Shown here: piece after piece, positions 1-8,431 of the stretch
Layout: each line of letters starts with the position of its first letter
Numbering within the stretch: the first letter of the stretch is position 1
Source: CAVQJU01 sp963755195
Lineage (GTDB): Bacteria > Acidobacteriota > Vicinamibacteria > Vicinamibacterales > CAVVIG01
Assembly (NCBI GenBank): GCA_963755195.1
Contig: CAVWIZ010000008.1
Coordinates: forward strand, 682,001 to 746,000
DNA length: 64,000 bases
Reading direction: 5' to 3'
Program-made: the position numbers and the translations under genes
The notes under the pieces: generated by a model
What the model saw: the letters and a program-made list of their open reading frames with translations, nothing else
The model's database searches: none
Told to the model about the DNA's origin: nothing

Positions 1-999
1 CAGCAACGTCGAGGAATCTTCGCGGAATACGAGACCCTCCGGACTGAAAAGCGTCTGACCCTGGGCGCCGATCTTGTCGACGAGCTTGACGCGCTTCTTG
101 GGATTGAGGTGGTTGATGTTGTTGAGGAAATACGCGGTCGGGTACGCGGTGTCGGGTTTTCCCTTCTGTCCCTTCTTGAGCAGCTTGACGAACTGCGCTG
201 GTGGAAGCGGACCCGCCACCGTTGTCCAGAACGTCGCCTGACGTCTGAAGATCTTCGGGTAATTCACTTTCCCCTTGTCGGGGAGCTTGGCGTTGCCGAC
301 ATTCATTTTCGGCGCGAACGGCTGCAACGCCTTCTGGAAGGCCTTGCCTGGGCGCGACGCAAGGGTCCGGCCGACCTTCCAGGCGTTGACAAGCGTCTTG
401 ATCTCGGTATCGGTCATCGAGTCATAAAACAGAGGGAATGCCCACCCGTGTTCGACGAGCCACGTGTTGACGCTGGCGTTCGCGCCGGTGCCCGATCCCG
501 TGAGAATGTCACCGACGAATCGGCCATGCGAGTCAATGGCTTCGGCGGGACTGTTGATGCGGGTGACGAACGTCGCGCGGATGATGGTGCCGCCGCCCGG
601 CTCGACAAATCCTTTCAGGTGATCGTGAAGCGCCTTCGCCGCGCCGGCGGCATAGGGCTGACGGAATTCGTTGGGAAACTTGCCCCGCTTCGACGCATGC
701 CATTTCGCGATGACCGGAAAATGGAGCTCCGTTGTGTCGATGCCCTGCAGACGAATCTTGATCTCGTTTTTCGCCGTAATCACTTTCTTCGACCTGCCGT
801 GATCGTTCACCGTCGTGCCGATGAACACCGCCGCCGATTTCGGAGTGGCGCTCGGGGAGCTCGAATACACAAACGACGTGGCGGGATTCACCTTCAAGTG
901 AATCGTGTCGCCATCGGAGGAGCTCGTGCCCTTCGAGGCCGGCCAGAACTGGTTGATGTCGAGAGTGCCCACGACCGTCAGCAAGCCTTTAGGTTTCAA
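1..999 (-). CDS. SNase-like (thermonuclease-fold) protein, 3' end cut by window edge
   Basis: Read from a TTG start at 999, with a strong AGGAGGTG Shine-Dalgarno a few bases upstream; no ATG start fits better. The frame stays open for 333 codons to the window edge, so the C-terminus is missing. Residues of the staphylococcal nuclease fold are visible: IRLQGIDTTELHF (active-site Arg, Asp and Glu of the OB-fold), HGRFVGDIL (second active-site Arg) and NTWLVEHGWAFPLFY (the usual alanine/glycine helix end). The domain sits in about residues 75-215, with an N-terminal extension and a Lys-rich C-terminal part, so the protein is larger than a typical 150-170 residue SNase. No signal peptide is obvious. 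It is divergent from the amidohydrolase at 1098, with a 98-bp shared promoter region. Nuclease function follows from the family; the substrate is unknown. Confidence 0.7.
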   Translation of the reverse strand, partial: MKPKGLLTVVGTLDINQFWPASKGTSSSDGDTIHLKVNPATSFVYSSSPSATPKSAAVFIGTTVNDHGRSKKVITAKNEIKIRLQGIDTTELHFPVIAKWHASKRGKFPNEFRQPYAAGAAKALHDHLKGFVEPGGGTIIRATFVTRINSPAEAIDSHGRFVGDILTGSGTGANASVNTWLVEHGWAFPLFYDSMTDTEIKTLVNAWKVGRTLASRPGKAFQKALQPFAPKMNVGNAKLPDKGKVNYPKIFRRQATFWTTVAGPLPPAQFVKLLKKGQKGKPDTAYPTAYFLNNINHLNPKKRVKLVDKIGAQGQTLFSPEGLVFREDSSTLL

Positions 1000-1097
1000 C
1001 TGACACCTCCTGACAACGCGTTGAAGGAAACTGATACCACAAACCAAGCCGCTTCGGCGAAGCTATGGCACACTACGGCCAACCATCGAGGTGATGC

Positions 1098-2441
1098 ATG
1101 AAGACTTTGATCGCGCTGATTGGTTTGGCATCCATAGCGGTCGGCCGCCCGGCCGCGGCTCAGAACCTCGTAATTACCAACGCGCGAATTCTTGACGGCG
1201 CGGGTCAGGTCATCGAGCGCGGGGCCATCATCGTCCGCGACGGCAAGATCGCGTCGGTCGCGGCGGGGAATCCCTCCGCGGTGCCCGGTGCGCGCGTCAT
1301 CAACGCACGCGGCAGGACCGTCATGCCCGGATTCATCGACGCGCACCGGCACCCCGTCCCCGGCAATGCGGCGGAGTGGCTGGAGAAGGAGGCCGCGGCG
1401 CAAATGCGCGCGTTTCTCGAGGCGGGCTTCACGACCGTGTTGTCGGCAATCACGCCAGATGAGGGACTCGAGCTCCGGAAGCGGACCGAGTCGGGCGCCA
1501 TCAAGGGCCCCAGGATTTTCGCGGCGCGGATTCTACCGCTCGCGCGCGCCGGTGGCGGCGGGCGCGGCAACGCCGGCGGACGCGGCGACGCCCCAGGCGC
1601 CCGCGGCGCGGCACCCACTGGACCGCCGGCGGGCCGCGGCGATCCGGCCCGCTTCGACACATCGCGGCCACCGCTTCGTCCGACCGAGCCGGCAGGCGCA
1701 ATTCCCGCCGAAGACACCATCAAGGCGGTCGAGGCCGCCGCCAGGGCCGGCTTCGACTACATCAAGACCGTGATCACGGTGACGCCGGGTGGACCCGAGA
1801 TTGAAACCCTCCGGCTGATCGTCACTGAGGGGAAAAAGCGCAACCTGCCGACCATCACGCACGCCGTGTCGGTGGTGGATACGCTCGGGGCCGTTGACGC
1901 CGGCCCGGCGGTGCTCGTGCACACGCCGCATATCGGACGTCTCGAGGAAGACGCCGCCGCGGTCCAGAAGATCGCGAGGGCCGCCATTCCGATGACGTCA
2001 ACGCTGGCGGTGTTCATTCCGCACTTCTCACCGGACAACAAGCCGCTGTTCCGCGACGGCCTGCCATTCCCGTGGAACACCGTCTCGAGCGCCGGGCAGG
2101 GACCGGTGAACGCCCGGCTGTTGTGGGAAGCCGGCGTCTCGGTCGGGTTCGGCACCGATACGTCGTGGCCGCCGAAGGAGTCGCTGAAGGACGAGTTGCG
2201 CGCCCTCAGCCTCGTCTTCTCCCCCAGGGACATCGTCACCATCCTGACGAAGAACGCCGCACGCTCGGCGCTCAAGCAGGATCAACTCGGCACGCTCGAG
2301 CCCGGCAAGCTGGCGGACATCGTCATCATCGACGGCGATCCGCTGAACAACATCTACGACGTCCTCAAGGTGGTGACGACGGTGAAGGGAGGCGTAGTGG
2401 TGTCGGACACCACCACACCAGCCGCGCCCGCGCGACGGTAG
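1098..2441 (+). CDS. Secreted amidohydrolase-family protein
   Basis: A 447-residue metal-dependent hydrolase of the imidazolonepropionase/prolidase-like amidohydrolase group. A signal peptide (MKTLIALIGLASIAVG, cleavage near AAA-Q) predicts export. The fold is shown by the beta-sandwich start, the HxH metal site in GFIDAHRHP, a later TITHA histidine, FGTDT containing the usual catalytic Asp, and the C-terminal LGTLEPGKLADIVIIDGDPL, which closes the beta-sandwich in this family. Between about residues 150 and 190 lies a Gly/Arg/Ala/Pro-rich insertion unlike the family core. The start is supported by GAGGTGA 4-5 bases before ATG. It stands alone, divergent from the SNase-like gene and convergent with the tannase-like gene. 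The substrate is unknown; related proteins act on dipeptides, lactams or cyclic amides. Confidence 0.85.
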   Translation: MKTLIALIGLASIAVGRPAAAQNLVITNARILDGAGQVIERGAIIVRDGKIASVAAGNPSAVPGARVINARGRTVMPGFIDAHRHPVPGNAAEWLEKEAAAQMRAFLEAGFTTVLSAITPDEGLELRKRTESGAIKGPRIFAARILPLARAGGGGRGNAGGRGDAPGARGAAPTGPPAGRGDPARFDTSRPPLRPTEPAGAIPAEDTIKAVEAAARAGFDYIKTVITVTPGGPEIETLRLIVTEGKKRNLPTITHAVSVVDTLGAVDAGPAVLVHTPHIGRLEEDAAAVQKIARAAIPMTSTLAVFIPHFSPDNKPLFRDGLPFPWNTVSSAGQGPVNARLLWEAGVSVGFGTDTSWPPKESLKDELRALSLVFSPRDIVTILTKNAARSALKQDQLGTLEPGKLADIVIIDGDPLNNIYDVLKVVTTVKGGVVVSDTTTPAAPARR

Positions 2442-2462
2442 GCACCGGGCGTCGGCGTTACG

Positions 2463-4104
2463 TTACCTGCAGACGAAGTTTTCCGCGGCGTCCGTGTTCC
2501 CCTTGCCGCGGTACGTCGCCACCTGAGGATACGGACAGAGTGGCCGTGTGCGCACAACCCTGCCGTGCTCCACGCGCGACGCGATCACGTCGTTCGGCGC
2601 CTGGCCGCGCTCGACCCAGCGTCGCATGACGCCGAGCATGTCGAACGTGTCCGTGCCTGGTCCGCCGTTACATTCGATCATCCCGGGCACCATGTAGAGG
2701 CGAACGGCGCGGCGCGTGTTGTCACGGCCGATCCGGGCCGCGACGCTGTTGAAGTAGTCCAGGACCGCTCCAGCCGGCACCAACGCGTTGTTCCAGCCGC
2801 CCGACAGAATCAGTTTTCCGCCCCGCCGCACGTACGCCGAGATGTCCGGGTTCGAGGCGTTGACGCGCGCGATGTCCGACCTGTCGGCCAGCGCGACGTG
2901 GGCGTCGAAATCGACGGGGGTCGTCCGATAGTCCCAGGCAGGATCCTTGAGAATCGCGTCGCGGAGCGTGCTCGTGGCGATACCGATGGGAGCCGCTGAT
3001 TCGGTGAAGAAACTCCAATCGAGCTCGCTTCCGCGATAGAGCGGCGACCAGATCCGCTCGTTCGTCCGGGGATTGGCTGGTCCCGCGTAGATCTTCCGGG
3101 CCGCCTCGACCTGCGCCGGCGTCAGACAGCTCGGCCCCTCACCTGTCGACCCCGATCGACACTCGATGTCTTTCGGATCAAATGTGCAGCGCGTCGGATT
3201 CTCGAGCAGGCCGTCCTTCACGCCGTCGAGCAGGTCACATTTGGCGAGAACGGCATCGTGAAGCACGGTGAGCGCCGCCGCCGGCAGAATCGAGACGCCG
3301 TTCGGATGCGCCGCCATCCAGAGCCATACTTGTCCGAAGATCTGGCGCGTCAGATGAGCGGCGTGACCGCCAACGACCACGCCGTTGTAGTCGGCGGGGT
3401 ATCTGCTGTACTTCGTGCAAGGCCGCCGCCGAGCCGCCGCCGCATTCGATCATGTACCAGTACGTCGGACCGGAGCCGTAGTAGGCAGCGGCAAAGGCTT
3501 TGCCGGCGACCGTCGTCTCGTGCATGGCGCGGCCCGCGAAGTCGGTGACCTTGTCGGCCACCTGCATCCACGCGGTGTCGCCGCCCTGATGTCCGGTGTC
3601 GGTGCTCGCGACGGCGAAGCCATCGGCGAGGCCGACGCTCATCGCGTTGTAGTTGATGACCCCGCCCAGACCGTTGGGGCTGGTCCCGCGAAAATGGCCG
3701 TTCCAGCCGGCGATCGGCATCCACATTTCCATGTGAATGTCGGAAGCCGCCGACGGCTTCAACGTCGCGACGACGCGGCAGAACGCTGGAAGCGTGCTGA
3801 AGGGCGGGATGCCCCGCCCGCCGTTATACCCGAGGCCCAGGCCCGCGGTATTGGCGGTCACTCTCCCGGGCACATCCGGAACAGGACCGAGCGTGCCCGC
3901 CAGCGCCGACGATCCGCCTCCACCTCGTCCCGCCGGGTTCGCCGGCACGGTGAACGCGCCCGCGCTCACGCCCTGCGCAAGTGTGATCGCCGTGTTCGGC
4001 AGCGCCAGCGACGCCAATCGCTCGCAGGCGGTGGCCGGCGGCGCAGTCTGCGCGGTGGCGGCTCCGGGAATGAGCATCGCCATGACGGCCAGCACGGAAC
4101 GCAT
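2463..4104 (-). CDS. Tannase/feruloyl-esterase-family protein lacking the catalytic triad; one frameshift
   Basis: Secreted protein (signal peptide MRSVLAVMAMLIPGAATAQ) of the tannase and feruloyl esterase family, about 545 residues once one extra base near 3401-3405 is removed. Upstream of that point the frame reads ...AALHEVQ; downstream it resumes YPADYNGVVVGGHA. Family landmarks are present: the DTGHQGG region, VKDGLLENP, RGGKLILSGGW and PGMIECNGGPGTDTFDML. All three triad positions of the CS-D-HC motif are changed: Ser is Gly (codon 3439-3441, ECGGGS instead of GCSTGG), Asp is Asn (2787-2789, GGWNNAL) and His is Glu (2673-2675, GMIEC instead of GMGHC). The flanking disulfide cysteines are kept. 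I therefore expect a fold without esterase activity. A paralogue with a complete triad lies at 59169-60736. The frameshift is probably a sequence error. The gene follows the NRPS-like gene by 49 bp on the same strand. Confidence 0.8.
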
Positions 4105-4153
4105 GGGGTGAGGCTATCACCTCCGGGGACGGTCTGACGACCAGCCGGAAAGA

Positions 4154-7100
4154 CTAGATCGACCAGGACACCTCCGCTGGCTTCGGCTCGGGGCTCTGTC
4201 TGGAGAGCTTGTCTCTGGCCGACGAAGGCCGGCGAGTGACGCCGCTCTGAGGTTGATGGCTCTGGTGGCTGGGATCCGTGTCTTCGAGGTGCGCGCGGAT
4301 CAGGCTCGCGAGCGCTTCCACGGTCGGCTCGAATGTCATCTCGATGTGCCCACCCGGCATGTTGTGCACTTCCAGGCCGCCGAGCGCGAGGCCCTTCCAA
4401 CCCGGGACGGGGTTCCTGTCGGTCATTCCTCTGAACAGGATCGCCCGCCCGTCGTACACGCCCGGGCGGTAGCGGCGGATGAGCGAACGGCTCGCTCTCA
4501 AGTAACGGTCGTAGATCAGCTTGGGGGGAATCGGTCGTTGCCAAACGGCGCGCCACCGCCAGGCAACGTCACCGCAGAGTCTCTCGATCGTCAGCCAAAG
4601 AGACCTGCGAGCGTCGTGGCACGCGCCGGAAACTTTTCCGGCGATGTACTTCACCGCCGCGCCCGTCTCCATGCTGGAGAGTTGAATGAGGTGCCGCCGG
4701 AGGCGATGGCGCAGACTGTGGTTTCCCGAAGGAACGGAAGCGGCGTGGGGACCGTTTTCGATGAAGGCACTAAGCAGGAACAACGAGCCGACCTTCTCAC
4801 CCTGGGCATGCAGCTGCCGAGCCATCTCGAATGCGACGATGCCTCCGAAGGAAACCCCCAGCAGGTGATAAGGTCCATGCGGCCGGACCGCCCGAATCTC
4901 CCGGATATATTGCGTGGCGAGTTCTTCGACGCTTCCATACGGATCGTACGGACGTTTCCAGCCGTTGATGTGGCGCTCCGACTGCACGGCGTAGAACGGC
5001 CGGTCGATGCCGACACGGGATGCGAGCCCCCAGTAGAAAAAGTAACCGGCGCCATCGTGAATGCCGAAGATGGGCGCAGCCGATCCTTCAGACTGCAAGG
5101 GCACGACCAATCCGTGCGTCGCTTCGGCGGCGCCATCAATGACCCGCGCGAGTCCCTTGACGGTTGGCGATCTGAGCAGCGCATGCACGGGAAGGTTCTT
5201 GCCGAACACGGCTCGAATCCTCTCGAACAGACGGGCAACGGGGCGCAACTCGCCGCCCAGATCGAAAAAGTTGTCGTCGATGCCAACCGGGTGGACGCCT
5301 AGCTCCTCCTCCCAGATCGCCGCGAGTCGGCGCTCTGTCGGGGTCATGTCCTCCTCGCGATCCCGTCTGACCGCGACCGCGGGCGCGGTGGCGCCAGGCC
5401 CCAGCCGCCATGCGAGCTTCTCGGCCAGGGCGTCAATCGTCGGCGATTCGTACAGCGCGTTCATGGGCAGTGCGATGCCGAAAAGCCGATGAACCTGAAA
5501 GAGCATCTGCACGGCCGAAATCGAATTGCCGCCCAATTCGAAGAAATCCTCGTGGAGGCCGACGCTCGTCACGCCAAGCGCCGCCGTCCAGAGTTGCGCC
5601 AGCACGCGTTCGGTGGCAGCGCGGGGCCGGGTTGGCCGATGGCGGTCATCCTCGCTCTGGTGGGCGTCCCGCCCGCGCGGCGCATCGTCCTGCACGGCGC
5701 CGTCGGCGCGAACGAGGCCCAGGCGTTCGGCCAGATCGAATCGTTGGAGCTTGCCCGTGGGCCCTTTCGGAAGATCCTGCAGAAAGACGATCCGGTAGGG
5801 CACCTTGAAGGGCGCGAGCCGGGTGGCGACAAACTGACGCAACTGGCTTTGCGTGAGGCTCGCACCTGTCCTCAGGACGACCGCAGCGGCAACCGCTTCT
5901 CCCAACTGTTTGTCAGGCACGGGGAAGGTCGCCGCCTGCGCAACGGACGGATGCGAAAGAAGGACGCTGTCGACCAGGTGCGGTGAGACCTTTTCACCGC
6001 CGCGGTTGATGATCTCCTTCAGTCGTCCCGTGATGAAGAAGTAGCCGTCTTCGTCGCGGTACCCCTGGTCCCCGGTTCGAAACCATCCGTCCACGAACGC
6101 CGACGCGTTGGCCTGCTGGTTTCTTTCGTAGCCGTTCATCACGTTCTTGCCGCGCACCACGATCTGGCCCACTTGGTGCGGACCGAGCTCCAGACCGCGC
6201 TCGTCGATCACCGCGACCTCAGGGCCGGCTGCGATGCCCACCGACCCCGGCTTGCGGACACGCGGCGGCAGCGGGTTGCAACAGATCTGGGGCGAGGCTT
6301 CCGTCATCCCGTACCCCTCGATCACCGGCACGGCGAAGAGGCGTTCAAGACGAGAGAGCAGATCCCGCGGCAGCGGCGCCGACACGGACCGGATGAATCG
6401 CAAGGTCGATGAGACGGGGATCGATCCCCGCTGCACCGCCTGGTCCGCGATTGCCTGGTGGATTGTGGGAACCGCCGTGAACCACGTCGGCGCGAATCGG
6501 TCGATCCAATCGAGGACTCGAATGCTGGAGAAGCCAGGCGTGCAGATCACCGTGCCACCGGCGGCGAGAGGAGACAGCAACGCGCCGACCAGACCGTGAA
6601 TGTGAAAATGGGGAACGATGTGGAGAGACCGGTCTGAAGGGCCAAGTTCAAGCACGGTGGCCGTGTTGTTCGCCGAAGCGCACAGGTTCCGGTGCGTCAG
6701 GGGCACGAGGTTCGGCCGCGCCGTGGTGCCAGACGTGGCCAGAACCAGGGCGACCGAGTCCGGCGTCGCATCGTCGGACTCCCGGGCCGTTGCGGAACGT
6801 CGCTGGCAGAACAAGTCGACCGCACCCGCGGACTCACCTCTCGGAAGGACTTCGATAATGGGGATGCCGCGCGCGCAGGCGGCATCGACGGCCGCCCCGG
6901 TCGATCCCGCCGGTACGACGACGGCGCGGGCCGATAGTTCCTCGAAATAGAACGCGAACTTCCCGGCGCGAAAGGCCGGGTTGAGCGGCGCCGCCACGGC
7001 GCACGCTGCCACCGACAGAAACACCACGGCGGCTTCGGGACCGTCTGGCAGGACGATCGCGACGCGATCGGCGGGCCCTATGCCAAAGCTGCGTAAAGCG

Positions 7101-7246
7101 CGGCGGTTGCGTTGCAGCTGTTCCGCGAGACCCCGGTAGGTGAGCGGCGTTCGATCGGCCCCTTCGATGGCGATTGCATCCGGCTGTCTCTTCGCTAACG
7201 ACGTCAGGAGGCCGCTCAGCTGTTGGTGTTCAGGTTCGAGTTTCAT
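4154..7246 (-). CDS. NRPS-like protein: adenylation - carrier - degenerate carrier - thioesterase
   Basis: A 1030-residue multidomain protein. Residues 1-510 form an AMP-forming acyl-adenylating domain resembling the oxalate-CoA ligase/long-chain acyl-CoA synthetase branch: LATSGTTARPN phosphate loop, FHIHGLVGALLSPLAAGG, YGMTEASPQ, WFRTGDQGY and PTGKLQR with the catalytic Lys499. Residues 540-610 are a normal carrier domain with LGGNS, Ser575 being the phosphopantetheine site. Residues 635-705 are a second carrier-like domain in which the motif reads LGGEL, so the serine is Leu667. Residues 715-985 are an alpha/beta-hydrolase thioesterase with GVSFGG (Ser799) and GGHIEM (His967); where type I thioesterases usually carry the acid, LLSAF has Ser instead of Asp. 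There is no condensation or reductase domain. The A-T-TE order recalls furanone/quinone synthetases, which release or dimerise a loaded acyl group. The product is not predictable from sequence. Confidence 0.85.
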   Translation of the reverse strand: MKLEPEHQQLSGLLTSLAKRQPDAIAIEGADRTPLTYRGLAEQLQRNRRALRSFGIGPADRVAIVLPDGPEAAVVFLSVAACAVAAPLNPAFRAGKFAFYFEELSARAVVVPAGSTGAAVDAACARGIPIIEVLPRGESAGAVDLFCQRRSATARESDDATPDSVALVLATSGTTARPNLVPLTHRNLCASANNTATVLELGPSDRSLHIVPHFHIHGLVGALLSPLAAGGTVICTPGFSSIRVLDWIDRFAPTWFTAVPTIHQAIADQAVQRGSIPVSSTLRFIRSVSAPLPRDLLSRLERLFAVPVIEGYGMTEASPQICCNPLPPRVRKPGSVGIAAGPEVAVIDERGLELGPHQVGQIVVRGKNVMNGYERNQQANASAFVDGWFRTGDQGYRDEDGYFFITGRLKEIINRGGEKVSPHLVDSVLLSHPSVAQAATFPVPDKQLGEAVAAAVVLRTGASLTQSQLRQFVATRLAPFKVPYRIVFLQDLPKGPTGKLQRFDLAERLGLVRADGAVQDDAPRGRDAHQSEDDRHRPTRPRAATERVLAQLWTAALGVTSVGLHEDFFELGGNSISAVQMLFQVHRLFGIALPMNALYESPTIDALAEKLAWRLGPGATAPAVAVRRDREEDMTPTERRLAAIWEEELGVHPVGIDDNFFDLGGELRPVARLFERIRAVFGKNLPVHALLRSPTVKGLARVIDGAAEATHGLVVPLQSEGSAAPIFGIHDGAGYFFYWGLASRVGIDRPFYAVQSERHINGWKRPYDPYGSVEELATQYIREIRAVRPHGPYHLLGVSFGGIVAFEMARQLHAQGEKVGSLFLLSAFIENGPHAASVPSGNHSLRHRLRRHLIQLSSMETGAAVKYIAGKVSGACHDARRSLWLTIERLCGDVAWRWRAVWQRPIPPKLIYDRYLRASRSLIRRYRPGVYDGRAILFRGMTDRNPVPGWKGLALGGLEVHNMPGGHIEMTFEPTVEALASLIRAHLEDTDPSHQSHQPQSGVTRRPSSARDKLSRQSPEPKPAEVSWSI

Positions 7247-7500
7247 CTCTTGAACAGGTCCTCTGAGTCAGGAATTCGATCCTGTTGCTCAGGCCTTCAA
7301 CGAGCTCCTGGCAGACGGACACGCTGGAGAACGCAAGCGGAGGGCCACCTTGAATCGGCCAGATCCCTGAGAATCTCTGTTTGCGCGACAGAAGGTGTCG
7401 TGACCAACGACAAAAGGCTTCCTGGAGGGCGACTTCGGCGCCGCCTCGACCGCTGACCGGACGCGATGCCGCGGGGTTGGACCAAGCTCAGCCGCGCGAC

Positions 7501-8358
7501 TCAGGAGGACGGGCGGACAACCGGAGCGGCAATCGCGGCCAGGTCGTCTTTCCCGTGCCCGGCCGCGATCATCGCGTCCATCCGAGCCGCGAGTGCAGGG
7601 AGCACGATGACCGGCTGATTACCGGCCGACTCGAGCATCAGCCGGAGGTCCTTGCGCGCCATTGAGAGCTCGAACATCGCCGAAAAGTCGCCGGCGGCCA
7701 TTTTCTTGCCCCGCATGGGGATTGCCATGCTGGTGTTGAACCTCGAGAACAAGGCAATGGCCTCGTCGCCCGCGACGCCGAGATTGCTCGCCATCGCAAG
7801 CACGTCGGTCAGGCCGGCGTTGATCGCAAACAGCATCGAATTGCCGAAGAGCTTGTAGGCCGCGGCCAGGTCGCTTCGCTCTCCCAGATACCAGACATCG
7901 CCCGTCATGCGCGCCAGCGCCGGCTGGGCCGCCTCGAAAATACCCGATGGCCCCGACACCATGATGAGGCCTTTGCCGTCGCGGCACATCTGCGGCGACA
8001 TGAACACCGGCGTGTGGAGAAACCGAACGCCGGCCTCGGCGAGCCGAGCCGCACGGCTTCTCGTGGTGACAGGCGACGTCGTGGAGTGGTCCATCACGAT
8101 CGCATCGCGCCGCAGCCGTGGCGTCACCTCCGCCAGAATCGCGTCAACCACGGCATCGTCGGTAAGCGCGAGATGAACATGATCGGCAGCCGCCACACCG
8201 TCGGCCGCCGTCTGTGCGACGAAAGCGCCGGCAGCCTGGAGGGGCTGAAGTTTGGATGCGGTGCGATTCCACACCGTCACCGAGTCGCCTTGCGCGAGCA
8301 TGCGCTCGACCATCGCCCCGCCAAGCAGGCCCGTCCCGAGAAACGTCACGTTGTTCAT
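7501..8358 (-). CDS. NAD(P)-dependent beta-hydroxyacid dehydrogenase-type oxidoreductase
   Basis: A 285-residue protein of the 6-phosphogluconate dehydrogenase/3-hydroxyisobutyrate dehydrogenase superfamily. The N-terminal Rossmann motif GTGLLGGAM and VTVWNRTASK (NADP-type Arg after the second strand) are clear. MDHSTTSP corresponds to the substrate-binding DxST segment, and AAYKLFGNSM carries the conserved catalytic Lys and following Asn. The C-terminal all-helical domain (about 165-280) is complete. Length and start fit the family (about 290 residues). It is divergent from the membrane/TPR protein at 8432, with 73 bp between them. The family reduces or oxidises short beta-hydroxyacids, or in imine-reductase relatives C=N bonds; which applies here is unknown. 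Confidence 0.85.
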   Translation of the reverse strand: MNNVTFLGTGLLGGAMVERMLAQGDSVTVWNRTASKLQPLQAAGAFVAQTAADGVAAADHVHLALTDDAVVDAILAEVTPRLRRDAIVMDHSTTSPVTTRSRAARLAEAGVRFLHTPVFMSPQMCRDGKGLIMVSGPSGIFEAAQPALARMTGDVWYLGERSDLAAAYKLFGNSMLFAINAGLTDVLAMASNLGVAGDEAIALFSRFNTSMAIPMRGKKMAAGDFSAMFELSMARKDLRLMLESAGNQPVIVLPALAARMDAMIAAGHGKDDLAAIAAPVVRPSS

Positions 8359-8431
8359 GGCCTGACACTATCGTGGAAGAAGGGATCCCTTCAACTCTGG
8401 TCCACTCGCGACCCATGCTAGGCTTCGCCTG

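Noticed and set aside
109..1101. A 330-codon rightward frame at the left edge
   Set aside because: The opposite strand carries SNase motifs from a TTG start with a strong ribosome site; the rightward frame has no recognisable motif.
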